Of a stretch of DNA of 36,715 nt, positions 1-8,584 are shown piece by piece (within the stretch, counting starts at the first letter, position 1; every line of letters starts with the position of its first letter). The notes beneath the pieces were generated by a model. That model searched no databases, had not been told where the DNA came from, and saw only the letters and a program-made list of their open reading frames with translations. The translations under genes were made by a program, and so were the position numbers. The DNA comes from UBA4582 sp047630175 (GTDB lineage: Bacteria; Pseudomonadota; Gammaproteobacteria; Pseudomonadales; Azotimanducaceae). The stretch covers positions 1 through 36,715 of the forward strand of contig JBLHVI010000033.1 of the NCBI GenBank assembly GCA_047630175.1, written 5' to 3'.

Positions 1-1228
1 TATCGAACAGAATTTTCTTAACCATCGCATAGGCCTTAGCCTGAGCATGCTGAACAGAATCACCCATCGCTGTCACTCCTAGCACGCGACCACCCGCTGT
101 CACGACCTGGCCACTACTGACTCGCGTACCTCCATGAAACACTTTGCCCAACGCATTAGCAGCATCTATGCCGCTGATAACAGCGCCACTAGCATAACTA
201 TCGGGATAGCCGCCAGCTGCCATGACGACGGTTAGCGCCACCTGATTGTCAAATGCTATGGTATGGCTTGCCAATTCGCCGGCTATCGCAGCCAAGCATA
301 ACTGCGCCAGATCAGAGCGCATCCGCATCATAACCGGCTGGGTTTCAGGGTCACCGAATCGACAGTTAAATTCGATCACTTGCGGATTACCGTGCCCATC
401 AATCATCAAACCTGCATACAAGAAGCCTGTGTAAGGGTAACCGTCGCTCGCCATACCTTTGAGCGTCGGCTGTATGACTTGATCAATGATTTTTTGCAAG
501 ACCTCTGGCGTTACCACTGGCGCCGGGGAGTATGCACCCATGCCACCCGTGTTGGGACCGACGTCACCATCGAAGGCAGCCTTGTGATCTTGAGATGTAG
601 CGAAGGACAAAAAGTGCTCACCATCGGCCATGATGATAAAGCTGGCCTCCTCGCCCACCAGAAATTCTTCAATCACAACCCTCGCGCCCGCAGCTCCGAA
701 CGCATTGCCACTGAGCATATCCTTGATAGTAGCCTCGGCCTCGGTTTGACTCTGAGCAATAACAACGCCCTTACCCGCCGCCAAACCATCGGCTTTGATT
801 ACTACGGGTATAGACATCTGCTGTAAAAAGGCAATCGCGGCCATCGGATCATCGAAGCTACCGTATGCAGCGGTGGGGATTTCGTGACGCGCAAGAAACG
901 CCTTAGTGAAGCTCTTTGAGCCCTCTAGCTGCGCCTGAAAACGCTCTGGTCCGAAACACTTAAGACCAGCCGCTTTGAACTGATCGACTACCCCGGCTAC
1001 CAAGGGCGCTTCAGGACCTATAATGGTCAAATCGATAGCGTTAGCGCGAACGAAATCCATCTGCGCAGCGAAGTCCATCACATCGATCGCCACATTTATT
1101 AGCTTGTCATCTGCAGCAGTGCCAGCATTTCCGGGCGCAACAAAAACAGCAGACACCGACTCTGACTGCGCGATGCGCCACGCCAGTGCATGCTCTCGGC
1201 CACCGCTACCGGTAATCAGAATTTTCAT
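1..1228 (-). CDS. purD: Phosphoribosylamine--glycine ligase (partial, 3' end outside window)
   Basis: PurD joins glycine to phosphoribosylamine with ATP to give GAR in de novo purine synthesis in the cytosol. The reading frame stays open from the ATG at 1228 to the left edge, giving 409 codons of a protein that is usually about 430 residues, so only the last C-terminal residues are missing. Visible family features are the N-terminal GSGGREHALAW motif, the ATP-grasp region with KADGLAAGKGV, the GDVGPNTGGMGAYSPAP stretch and the EFNCRFGDPETQ metal/ATP site. It lies 31 bp downstream of purH on the same strand and is almost certainly cotranscribed with it, as in most gammaproteobacteria. No frameshift or missing motif was seen. 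Confidence 0.96.
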   Translation of the reverse strand, partial: MKILITGSGGREHALAWRIAQSESVSAVFVAPGNAGTAADDKLINVAIDVMDFAAQMDFVRANAIDLTIIGPEAPLVAGVVDQFKAAGLKCFGPERFQAQLEGSKSFTKAFLARHEIPTAAYGSFDDPMAAIAFLQQMSIPVVIKADGLAAGKGVVIAQSQTEAEATIKDMLSGNAFGAAGARVVIEEFLVGEEASFIIMADGEHFLSFATSQDHKAAFDGDVGPNTGGMGAYSPAPVVTPEVLQKIIDQVIQPTLKGMASDGYPYTGFLYAGLMIDGHGNPQVIEFNCRFGDPETQPVMMRMRSDLAQLCLAAIAGELASHTIAFDNQVALTVVMAAGGYPDSYASGAVISGIDAANALGKVFHGGTRVSSGQVVTAGGRVLGVTAMGDSVQHAQAKAYAMVKKILFD

Positions 1229-1259
1229 CGCGTCCCCTCATTCAATCTTACCCGTCGTA

Positions 1260-2903
1260 TCAATGCCTAAAATGGCGCATCCCGGTGAACATCATGGCCA
1301 TGCCCGCTTCATCAGCAGCCTTAATCACTTCATCATCGCGCATCGAGCCACCGGGTTGAATGACGGCTGTAATGCCCGCCGCCGCCGCCGAATCAATGCC
1401 GTCACGGAACGGGAAGAACGCGTCAGATGCCATCACTGAACCGGCTACCGTTAGGTTTTCATCAGCCGCCTTAATGCCTGCTATTTTAGCACTGTAGACG
1501 CGGCTCATTTGTCCTGCACCTACGCCGATAGTGCTCTGGTTCGATGCATACACAATCGCATTCGACTTGACGTACTTGGCCACTGTCCAGGCAAACAACA
1601 AATCACGACGTTCCTCAGATGTTGGTTGGCGCTGGCTGACAACCTTCAAATCTTCTGCATCAACCCCCTCCGGGATAAGCGCCAGGTCACTTTCCTGAAT
1701 TAGCATGCCGTCCAACACCTGTTTAAAACTCAGCTCTCCACGACGCTCAATAGTGAGGTCTCCGCAAACCAAAACTCGCACATTCTTCTTAGTCGAAAAC
1801 ACCGCAAGAGCAGCCTCGTCAATTTCCGGCGCAATCACGACTTCGACAAACTGTCGGTCGACGATAGCGTTGGCAACCTCAACTGAAACACGGCGATTAA
1901 AAGCAATAATACCCCCAAAAGCTGAAGTTGGGTCCGTCGCAAATGCGGCCTCGTAGGCTGCCAACACGTCATCGGCAACAGCAACACCACAGGGGTTTGC
2001 ATGTTTGACGATAACGCATGCAGGCTCAGCAAAAGCACGAACGCATTCCAGCGCAGCATCTGTGTCAGCTACGTTGTTAAAAGACAGTGCTTTACCCTGC
2101 AGCTGTGTGGCAGTGGCGACACTGCCACCGCTCGGTTCACTATTCGCCTTAGACAGCGTGTAGAACGCCGCCGCTTGATGCGGATTTTCCCCGTAACGCA
2201 TGGACTGCTTATGTTGATACTGCAGCGTCATAGTTTGCGGGAATTGTTGACCCGCCGTATGCTTCAGTAACGTGCTATCCGGCTTACCTTCGCCTAGCAC
2301 CACACTACCTAAATAATTACTGATAGCGGCGTCATAGCGCGCAACATGTTCAAAGGTCTTAACTGCCAGTCGAAATCGGGTTGCATAAGACAGCGCGCCA
2401 TCAAACTCTAACATTTCCGCCAACACGACGTCGTAATCAGCCACATCCACGAGCACCGCGACGCTGGCAAAATTTTTGGCCGCCGAGCGCAACATGGCAG
2501 GCCCCCCGATATCAATGTTCTCTATAGCTTCGTTGAAACTGGTACCCGGCCGGGCAATGGTTTGCTCAAACGGGTACAAATTGACAACAACCAAATCGAT
2601 AGGACGAATACCATGGTCCTGCATAACGCCGACGTCCACACCCGTACCGTCGGCTTGTCGTCGCCCTAGCAGTCCACCATGGATTCGTGGGTGGAGCGTC
2701 TTCACTCGACCGTCCATCATCTCTGGAAAACCCGTGTAGTCAGAGACCTCCTGAACAGCTAAACCCCGCTCTGCGAGCAGTTTATGCGTACCGCCAGTCG
2801 AAAGCAGATGCACACCAAGCGCTTCAAGACCTTGGGCCAGCGTCGTCAAACCTGTTTTATCTGAAACGCTCAGCAGCGCGGTATTGATCTTATAATTTTC
2901 CAT
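1260..2903 (-). CDS. purH: Bifunctional AICAR formyltransferase / IMP cyclohydrolase
   Basis: PurH catalyses the last two steps of IMP synthesis: formylation of AICAR with 10-formyl-THF and ring closure to IMP. The 547-residue product is close to the usual ~530. The N-terminal MGS-like IMP cyclohydrolase domain begins with the ALLSVSDKTG motif and contains the LSTGGTHKLL and GRVKTLHPRIHGG signatures. The C-terminal transformylase domain shows MRYGENPHQ and the catalytic Lys-His in VKHANPCG. The protein ends in GMRHFRH, typical of the family. It is followed after 31 bp by purD. A terminator upstream, at 3002-3025, separates it from fis, so purHD probably has its own promoter within 2904-3001, although I see no convincing -35/-10 pair there. 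Confidence 0.97.
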   Translation of the reverse strand: MENYKINTALLSVSDKTGLTTLAQGLEALGVHLLSTGGTHKLLAERGLAVQEVSDYTGFPEMMDGRVKTLHPRIHGGLLGRRQADGTGVDVGVMQDHGIRPIDLVVVNLYPFEQTIARPGTSFNEAIENIDIGGPAMLRSAAKNFASVAVLVDVADYDVVLAEMLEFDGALSYATRFRLAVKTFEHVARYDAAISNYLGSVVLGEGKPDSTLLKHTAGQQFPQTMTLQYQHKQSMRYGENPHQAAAFYTLSKANSEPSGGSVATATQLQGKALSFNNVADTDAALECVRAFAEPACVIVKHANPCGVAVADDVLAAYEAAFATDPTSAFGGIIAFNRRVSVEVANAIVDRQFVEVVIAPEIDEAALAVFSTKKNVRVLVCGDLTIERRGELSFKQVLDGMLIQESDLALIPEGVDAEDLKVVSQRQPTSEERRDLLFAWTVAKYVKSNAIVYASNQSTIGVGAGQMSRVYSAKIAGIKAADENLTVAGSVMASDAFFPFRDGIDSAAAAGITAVIQPGGSMRDDEVIKAADEAGMAMMFTGMRHFRH

Positions 2904-3001
2904 AGTTGCAAACCGGGATCACAATTCAAGGGGGATTAAGATTGTTCTATTTCTGACCTTAGCCAGAGTACACAAGCCATTTAGCGAATATTAGAAATAA
3001 A

Positions 3002-3025
3002 AAAAGGACGGTTACCCGTCCTTTT
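3002..3025 (-). terminator. Rho-independent terminator downstream of fis
   Basis: A perfect 10-bp inverted repeat, AAAAGGACGG / CCGTCCTTTT, with a 4-nt loop. Read on the minus strand it is followed by a further T-rich run (TTTTTTTATTTC), the classical layout for ending the dusB-fis transcript before purH. Read on the plus strand it has only four T's, but no gene needs it there. Confidence 0.85.
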
Positions 3026-3078
3026 CATTAATCGCTAATCTTACACATCAAGCTGGCGAATTGGAATTACCGCCAGTG

Positions 3079-3432
3079 TCAGAGCATGCCGTATTTTTTT
3101 AGCTTTTTGCGCAGAGTGCCGCGATTTAGACCCAATATTTGCGCCGTGTGGCTTTGATTATTACCCGTATGTCGTAAAACACAGCTGAGTAGAGGTGCTT
3201 CAACTTCAGAGAGTACCATCTCGTAAAGATCGGTAATCGCTTGGTCGTCCATGCTGTCAAAATAATTTTCGACGGCGATTTCTACAGATTTACTCAGCAC
3301 AGGCTGTGGCAGCGATGACTCAACGGTCATACTAGCGGTCATGGTGTCCGTCATGCCATCGGTCAAATCGTTCACATCGTTCATATCGTTCATATCGGCT
3401 CTCAGATCAGTAGCAAGGTTTATCGCCGACAC
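3079..3432 (-). CDS. fis: Fis family nucleoid-associated DNA-binding protein
   Basis: Fis bends DNA and regulates rRNA and growth-phase genes. The C-terminal ~75 residues match the family closely: the dimerisation core (SVEIAVENYF, EMVLSEVEAPLL) and the HTH ending in LGLNRGTLRKKLKKYGML, almost identical to the E. coli end. The frame opens with a GTG at 3432, 20 bp after the dusB stop, preceded by a GAGGCG/GAAGG stretch. This gives 117 residues against 98 in E. coli. The extra N-terminus is a low-complexity Asp/Asn/Met/Thr tract encoded by tandem near-copies of a 9-bp unit. Internal ATGs, for example at about 3393 after GAGAG, are equally plausible starts. The dusB-fis pairing is conserved in gammaproteobacteria. 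Confidence 0.93.
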   Translation of the reverse strand: MSAINLATDLRADMNDMNDVNDLTDGMTDTMTASMTVESSLPQPVLSKSVEIAVENYFDSMDDQAITDLYEMVLSEVEAPLLSCVLRHTGNNQSHTAQILGLNRGTLRKKLKKYGML

Positions 3433-3452
3433 CTTCGCGCCTCAATGTACCT

Positions 3453-4424
3453 TTATGCAGCGATTTCTCGCTCAAATGTCTCGACTATCGCCGAAAGCTG
3501 CTCTCCTGTCGTCTGCAGCTTGTTGAATCTCCTAATGAAATCCACTTCCGCTCGGTTCGACAGGTACCAGCCGACGTGCTTTCTGGCGATACGGACGCCC
3601 ATCACCTCCCCATAAAACTCGGCAAGGTTAACTACATGTGCCACCAACGCCTGCTTTATCTCACCTTGAGATGGAATTTTTTTCTCTAGTCCGGTACTCA
3701 AATACGCATCGACCGACGCAGCAAGCCATGGATTGCCTTGCGTTGCGCGCCCCAGCATGACGCCGGCCGCACCGGTATTGTCCAAGACGGCTTTGGCCTT
3801 GGCAGACGAATCTATGTCCCCATTAGCGATAACGGGAATCTTGACGGTATCGACCACGCGTCCGATCGCGTCATAATCCACCGTGCCACCGAATTTGCAG
3901 GCCCGGGTACGGCCATGGACAGTTAGCAGCTGAACCCCCGCATTCTCAGCAATTCGGGCTATGGTCGGCGCATTTTGGGTATTTTGACACCAGCCGAGGC
4001 GTATTTTCAAAGTAACGGGCACTGTCACCGCCGATACCACCGCCTCAAGAATCTCGGCGACTAATTTTTCGTCTCGCAGCAATGCTGAACCAGCGGCTTT
4101 ATTACAGACTTTTTTCGCCGGGCAACCCATGTTGATATCGATAATATCGGCACCGCGATCTTCATTAAAGCGGGCAGCATCGGCCATCATAGCTGGCTCG
4201 GCGCCGGCGATCTGAATCCAACGTAGCCCTGCCTCATCATGGTAGGCTAGACGATGCCTAGACTTGGCTGTGTGCCAAAGGCGTCTGTCACTGGTGATCA
4301 TCTCCGAGACCATCCACTGGGCACCAAATTGCCGACACATGTCTCGAAAAGGACGGTCAGTGACGCCCGCCATCGGCGCAATAATCACCTGCCCCGGCTG
4401 TTCATGCTTGCCGATTTTCAACAT
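3453..4424 (-). CDS. dusB: tRNA-dihydrouridine synthase B
   Basis: DusB is an FMN enzyme that reduces uridine to dihydrouridine in the tRNA D-loop using NADPH. The sequence shows the family start IGKHEQPGQVIIAPMAGVTDRPFR, split here as IGKHEQPGQVI then IAPMAGVTDRPFR. It also has the catalytic cysteine in INMGCPAKKV, the TLKIRLGW strand, the HGRTR motif, the FMN-phosphate-binding IPVIANGDI and GVMLGRATQGNPW. I place the start at the ATG at 4424, giving 323 residues (E. coli 321). The frame extends upstream to a TTG at 4511, but the added residues look unlike the family. The Shine-Dalgarno before 4424 is weak, so the start is by homology. It directly precedes fis, as in E. coli. Confidence 0.95.
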   Translation of the reverse strand: MLKIGKHEQPGQVIIAPMAGVTDRPFRDMCRQFGAQWMVSEMITSDRRLWHTAKSRHRLAYHDEAGLRWIQIAGAEPAMMADAARFNEDRGADIIDINMGCPAKKVCNKAAGSALLRDEKLVAEILEAVVSAVTVPVTLKIRLGWCQNTQNAPTIARIAENAGVQLLTVHGRTRACKFGGTVDYDAIGRVVDTVKIPVIANGDIDSSAKAKAVLDNTGAAGVMLGRATQGNPWLAASVDAYLSTGLEKKIPSQGEIKQALVAHVVNLAEFYGEVMGVRIARKHVGWYLSNRAEVDFIRRFNKLQTTGEQLSAIVETFEREIAA

Positions 4425-4590
4425 CTTTTCATCACTCTGCTCATGTTGCCCTACATTCCGCTGATGCTTGGGGCTCGCCATAGTCGCGGTCTGGGTACTT
4501 ATTGCCGCCAATCTACTGCGACATTTTTTACCGCGTCAAACACATCCCCGAGACCTGCCCGCCCATTCTATCGATATCTTTTTTATGCCG

Positions 4591-5820
4591 TCAAGAATCA
4601 GGTGCGATGGCTAGGCTGTAGCCCAGAGCATCGTCCCCGGGGTCGACGATTTCTAACGATAACCGCACCTCAGTATACGCTGGAAAATAACTCATACCCG
4701 TCATCTCGCCGGCTAAATATTCTGCGGGACTAAAACGGCGACCAGCAACGAGACGATTTTCAGCATCAGTGAACTGTAGCTCCAGGTCCGGGAATACCTG
4801 TCGAAATGCGCCCGAATTTTTAATAATCGCATCAACGATGAGTGCAGGCGGATCATTTTGTTGGCTACGCACAACAAGGTCGGTCGCCTCAATGGCACGA
4901 CGATTACGATAGACCGGCAGCCTGCAGCCCAAGTAGCCGCAAACCAAGTGGTAGTAGGGCCGTACTGTAGCATCCTGCGCTAATACATCTTTGCCATACC
5001 AAGCATACTGGCCACCGAGCACCGCCATTAGTGCCAATCCGGCAATTATCCAAGGCCACGATTTTTGGCGCGGCGCGGACACTATTCCTACAATTTCTTG
5101 CGGAGTCTCTCTTGCTATGTCTAATTGTGCAATATCAAGGTTGGTGATGTCGACGTTGGTCGAGTCCGTCGTTGGTAAGTCTGTTTCTACTCCCCAAGAG
5201 GTCGAGGCCTCAGCAGCAGCATCATTATTAACCGTCACTGAATCAGGCGCTGCTGACTTGAGATCTGCCGCATCGCCCAAGGGTAGCTGTTCGGGCAGAT
5301 CCATCGCGTTATACCACATCGACGCCAGCGCCGAGGCCCCTGTTAAGCTCGCACTCGTCCCGGCGTCTCGAGCCGCGCCACCATCGTCTGGCGAGTTCTC
5401 AGTGCCTGACAACGCCGGAGCGTCAATCTCGTCAGTAACAGCAATGGTGCGTGTATCAGAACCATCTATAAACGCGAGCCCAGAACTCTCAGATAGACTT
5501 CCTAACGCCTCCGAGATTTCTGGTTTGGTCAACTCTTCCAGAACGGCCCGATCTTCTAAGTAGTCTTCTGAATCAGCAATAGCCTCCAGATTCGACCTAA
5601 TTTCTCGATCAGTCGCCACACTCGTTGCCGCTACTTTTGCAGTGGCAGTTTCGGTCGTAGCCTCTGCCTCGACGACGACAAAGTAATCTCGCGCTTGGAA
5701 CACTTGCAGACAGGAACCGCAGCGAACAGCACCGTTCGCCGCCTGCAACTGAACATCGATGACCCTGAATGATGTTAGACAGAAGGGACAGCGAGTAATG
5801 TTGTCTGGCTCAGACATCAT
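4591..5820 (-). CDS. Zinc-ribbon / DUF3426 membrane protein
   Basis: Function unknown. This is a 409-residue two-part protein. The N-terminal MJ0042-type zinc ribbon has CPFC (11-14) and CGSC (34-37). A long acidic, Ala/Ser/Thr/Asp-rich linker (about 50-250) follows, then one transmembrane helix (about 255-275). The C-terminal DUF3426 domain (about 285-405) includes the paired cysteines of LVCGYLGCRLP. The topology puts the zinc ribbon in the cytosol and DUF3426 in the periplasm. The start ATGATG directly abuts the prmA stop (TAA then ATG), so the two are probably translated from one mRNA. The same pair sits between prmA and dusB in Pseudomonas-type genomes. The linker is likely disordered and poorly conserved. 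Confidence 0.88.
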   Translation of the reverse strand: MMSEPDNITRCPFCLTSFRVIDVQLQAANGAVRCGSCLQVFQARDYFVVVEAEATTETATAKVAATSVATDREIRSNLEAIADSEDYLEDRAVLEELTKPEISEALGSLSESSGLAFIDGSDTRTIAVTDEIDAPALSGTENSPDDGGAARDAGTSASLTGASALASMWYNAMDLPEQLPLGDAADLKSAAPDSVTVNNDAAAEASTSWGVETDLPTTDSTNVDITNLDIAQLDIARETPQEIVGIVSAPRQKSWPWIIAGLALMAVLGGQYAWYGKDVLAQDATVRPYYHLVCGYLGCRLPVYRNRRAIEATDLVVRSQQNDPPALIVDAIIKNSGAFRQVFPDLELQFTDAENRLVAGRRFSPAEYLAGEMTGMSYFPAYTEVRLSLEIVDPGDDALGYSLAIAPDS

Positions 5821-6693
5821 TTATCTCGGCTTTTTCGCTGCGAGGCAAACCCATCCGTCCAGCTCCTTCTCAACCACAAAATCCAAGCCGGCGTAAGCAG
5901 CTTTCACCCATTCGCTTTGGCTACTCATGATACCGGAGAGGAGTAAATGACCACCGGGTTTGAGGCTTGCGCTGAGCGTTTCAGCCAACTCGATCAACGG
6001 TTGCGCAAGAATGTTAGCAACAACGGTGTCATAGTGCTCGGCGAGCAGCGTGTCAGGCATGCTGACCTGAACACCCCCCTGCACCCCGTTACGCGTTGCG
6101 TTATCGAGTGTCGCCACCAGCGCCTGCGGATCGTTGTCGATTGCCCGGACTTTTTCTGCACCTAGCAGCAGCGCCGCGATCCCCAGAATACCCGACCCAC
6201 ACCCAAAATCCAGAACCATATCACCTGTTGAAACATTACCGTCCAGCCATTCAAGGCAAAGATGGGTGGTGGCATGAGTGCCTGTGCCGAATGCAAGCCC
6301 AGGGTCCAGATGCAAGATAATCGCATTGTCAGCCGTGACCTCACGACCCGAAGGACAGACCCACAAACGTTGACCAAATTGCATCGGATGAAACCTAGTT
6401 AGCCACTCGCGCTCCCACACGCGGTCACCTAAGGTCTCGACAAAAAGAACCTCTGCACTGATCTTTTGCAATGCTGCACGCACTTGGCCCAGATCCACAT
6501 CCTCTTCATACAACCCACTGACCACGACATTTTCCCAAACGGGCTCTTCACCGGGTCCCGGCTCGTAAATAGGCTGGTCTTCTGCATCGATCACCGACAC
6601 TGAAACCGCGCCCGTATCCCAGAACACCTCTTCAACGATGGCCAAGCTATGAGTGGTACCAGCAACGGCGACGGTCTTCCATTCCACGAGCAT
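5821..6693 (-). CDS. prmA: Ribosomal protein L11 methyltransferase
   Basis: PrmA uses SAM to trimethylate several amino groups of ribosomal protein L11. The 290-residue length matches E. coli PrmA (293). The N-terminal substrate-recognition domain contains GAVSVSVIDAED and the EPGPGEEPVW segment. The C-terminal Rossmann domain shows the SAM motif DFGCGSGILGIAALLLGA, the acidic AIDNDPQA strand and the VVANILAQPLIELA motif that replaces NPPY. The ATG at 6693 has CAGGA seven bases upstream. In relatives this gene lies downstream of accB-accC; here its upstream neighbour, 83 bp away, is aroQ. Confidence 0.96.
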   Translation of the reverse strand: MLVEWKTVAVAGTTHSLAIVEEVFWDTGAVSVSVIDAEDQPIYEPGPGEEPVWENVVVSGLYEEDVDLGQVRAALQKISAEVLFVETLGDRVWEREWLTRFHPMQFGQRLWVCPSGREVTADNAIILHLDPGLAFGTGTHATTHLCLEWLDGNVSTGDMVLDFGCGSGILGIAALLLGAEKVRAIDNDPQALVATLDNATRNGVQGGVQVSMPDTLLAEHYDTVVANILAQPLIELAETLSASLKPGGHLLLSGIMSSQSEWVKAAYAGLDFVVEKELDGWVCLAAKKPR

Positions 6694-6776
6694 CTGTATC
6701 CTGTATTATGGGAAGCACCGAAACGGGACTTCTTTCGCTAATTTTTGTGGTTGTTACACCTACTGGTTTTGTAAAC

Positions 6777-7211
6777 CTAGACGCGCGCCATAGCCGCCTG
6801 CAGAGCCAACCCATAACCCTGGGCACCCAAACCTGTGACTACGCCAATGGCCACATCTGATAGATATGATTGCTGCCGGAAAACTTCACGGCTGTACACA
6901 TTTGACAGATGCACTTCGATAAAAGGGATAGCGACTCCCAGCAACGCATCCCTAATAGCAATACTGGTATGCGTGAAGGCGCCGGGATTAATAATGATAA
7001 AAACGACGCCCTGACTCGCCGCTAGCTGAATGCGGTCGACTAAGGCATGCTCGGCATTGCTCTGCATAGACAGCAATTCATGCCCGCTCGCTGCCGCTTG
7101 GACAGCTAAACCTTCGTCGATGCTGGCCAACGTGTCGTGACCATAGACTTCCGGCTCACGTTGTCCTAACAAGTTCAGGTTAGGACCATGTAAAACAAGT
7201 ATTTTTGCCAT
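6777..7211 (-). CDS. aroQ: 3-dehydroquinate dehydratase, type II
   Basis: AroQ dehydrates 3-dehydroquinate to 3-dehydroshikimate, the third step of the shikimate pathway. The ~144-residue product has the type II signatures: the N-terminal ILVLHGPNLNLLG, the lid-loop REPEVYG, the SNAEHALVDRI segment, NPGAFTHTSIAIRDAL, and the catalytic histidine in PFIEVHLSN followed by SREVFRQQSYLS. It ends with the GLGAQGY motif. I start it at the ATG at 7211 (MAKILVLHGP); an ATG four codons upstream at 7223 is also possible. It lies between the truncated dsbD relative and prmA on the same strand. The partners usually found just downstream, accB and accC, are missing. Confidence 0.96.
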   Translation of the reverse strand: MAKILVLHGPNLNLLGQREPEVYGHDTLASIDEGLAVQAAASGHELLSMQSNAEHALVDRIQLAASQGVVFIIINPGAFTHTSIAIRDALLGVAIPFIEVHLSNVYSREVFRQQSYLSDVAIGVVTGLGAQGYGLALQAAMARV

Positions 7212-7290
7212 ATTTTGACCCACTAACTCTTAAATACATGCGCAGAATGCGCACCTTCGCCGCTTGAAAGCAGCAGGCGAAACCATGACA

Positions 7291-7773
7291 TCACTGCAGT
7301 GCCACGACTTGTGAGCGCGGCGGGTAACATAGTCCCGCATCTGCGCAGCCTTGATACTGAATCTCAACAGCCTCGCCCTGTGGATCAACTGGCAGACTCA
7401 ACTCCAGCAGCGCGTAATAGACCTGCACATCACCGAAGTACTCGTCTGTCTTGTCCAATCCTGTTGGCAATATCACATCCATCACTTGCTCGCCTTGGCG
7501 AAATAACAACCGCTCTCGATACAAATAATAGCCGGAGGCTATTTGCCAGCGCAGAAGTAGCTGATCATTGTCTTGCAACGCGGTAAACTGGAAAGCATTA
7601 TCCACCGGCAGGAACTGCACTGGAACTATTGGCCTTGAACTGCCGATGCTGAACTCAGCAGCTATGACCGGCGTTATGCAGACCAACATCGCGGTCATTA
7701 GCGACATACCCCAGCCGTTTACCCATCGCAAGCGACAAAGGATATCGAACATCAATTTCTTTGCGCTGAACAT
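7291..7773 (-). CDS. Stand-alone DsbD N-terminal (alpha) domain protein
   Basis: About 160 residues that correspond only to the periplasmic alpha domain of the disulfide reductase DsbD, which passes electrons to DsbC, DsbG and CcmG. A signal peptide (about 1-39, ending TPVIAA) is followed by the immunoglobulin-like domain. The redox pair is kept in YQGCADAGLCYPP (Cys143 and Cys149). A stop codon follows shortly after, so the membrane beta domain and thioredoxin-like gamma domain (some 400 residues) are absent, and no remnant is seen in the 7224-7290 gap before aroQ. The ATG at 7773 has GAGAG eight to nine bases upstream. The frame also opens 29 codons earlier, into the divergent promoter region. 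Inferred to be a small periplasmic redox protein needing another electron source, or a relic of dsbD. Confidence 0.8.
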   Translation of the reverse strand: MFSAKKLMFDILCRLRWVNGWGMSLMTAMLVCITPVIAAEFSIGSSRPIVPVQFLPVDNAFQFTALQDNDQLLLRWQIASGYYLYRERLLFRQGEQVMDVILPTGLDKTDEYFGDVQVYYALLELSLPVDPQGEAVEIQYQGCADAGLCYPPRSQVVALQ

Positions 7774-7846
7774 AATGTACTCTCTACGGTTATTGCCACG
7801 AACGCCGTTTTCACCTGCCTGTCGCAAGGCAATTATATAGGTCCGT

Positions 7847-8584
7847 ATGTTGCAGTACAAATTGACCCATTGCTGGATTATTTTGTCGTTGCTCTCTATC
7901 GGCGGCTGTCAGTCACCGGTGACGATTCGCGATACGGCTATCCAGCCCGACATACCCGAGCACCCGCCAGCAGCCAACCAGCTTGCACCCGATGTTAGTA
8001 GCGACACACGAACTGACTTGATCAACCTCTATCTTCACCAAGCACGTATTGCACGCGCGAAAAATCGCTTGACCACTCCCGTCGACGACAACGCTTACTT
8101 GCGCTATCTCCAAGTGCTTGCGCTAGCCCCCGAACATCCGCTAGCACTCATGGGTCTCGCAGACATAGCAGATCAGTACCTTGCTTGGGCCCTCGACGAA
8201 GTCAACAGCGGTGATCTTCGCGGTGCCACAGACTACACTAACAAGGCTCGGTCAATTGATGAAAATCATCTAGGTATTAGCGCAGTCGAGGCCATGATAC
8301 GCGATAGGCGTAAGACCCAGAACATCGACTACGCATTACAAAACATTACGTTGAGTGCTTTTTCATCAGCAACCGAATCCCAAACGAATGCGCGTACTGA
8401 ACTTGATGCACTGAAGAGGATCGCCCGTCTGATTGATGAGTCAGGCGCGCCGATCGTTATCTTTGCCAACTCAGACGTACTGGGCAGACAAATTTATCAA
8501 TTTTTGAACAATCTGACCCAGGATCGTATCAGCGCCCAATTTGAATTACGTGAAAAGCCCCTTGTGCGCCTTATGGTCCGATAG
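7847..8584 (+). CDS. Putative outer-membrane lipoprotein with TPR-like repeats
   Basis: A 245-residue protein of unknown function. The N-terminus is a lipoprotein signal peptide ending in the lipobox LLSIGGC, with Cys21 as the acylation site. Residues about 60-145 look like two TPR-type helical repeats (LRYLQVLALAPEHPLALMGL, then LDEVNSGDLRGATDYTNKA). The C-terminal segment (IVIFANSDVLGRQIYQFLN to the end) resembles a conserved tail that I associate with similar TPR lipoproteins, but I cannot name the family. The ATG at 7847 is preceded by a modest TAGG. It diverges from the DsbD-alpha gene with 73 bp between the two starts. No neighbour suggests a role. Confidence 0.75.
   Translation: MLQYKLTHCWIILSLLSIGGCQSPVTIRDTAIQPDIPEHPPAANQLAPDVSSDTRTDLINLYLHQARIARAKNRLTTPVDDNAYLRYLQVLALAPEHPLALMGLADIADQYLAWALDEVNSGDLRGATDYTNKARSIDENHLGISAVEAMIRDRRKTQNIDYALQNITLSAFSSATESQTNARTELDALKRIARLIDESGAPIVIFANSDVLGRQIYQFLNNLTQDRISAQFELREKPLVRLMVR

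Noticed and set aside
380..826. Plus-strand open frame of 148 codons
   Set aside because: Antisense to purD, whose frame is clearly coding; no recognisable product.
3361..3400. Short tandem repeats suggestive of a repeat array
   Set aside because: The units are 9 bp, adjacent and in frame inside fis, with no spacers; not a CRISPR.
4991..5563. Plus-strand open frame of 190 codons
   Set aside because: Antisense to the Ala/Ser/Asp-rich linker of the DUF3426 protein; biased composition makes long shadow frames likely.
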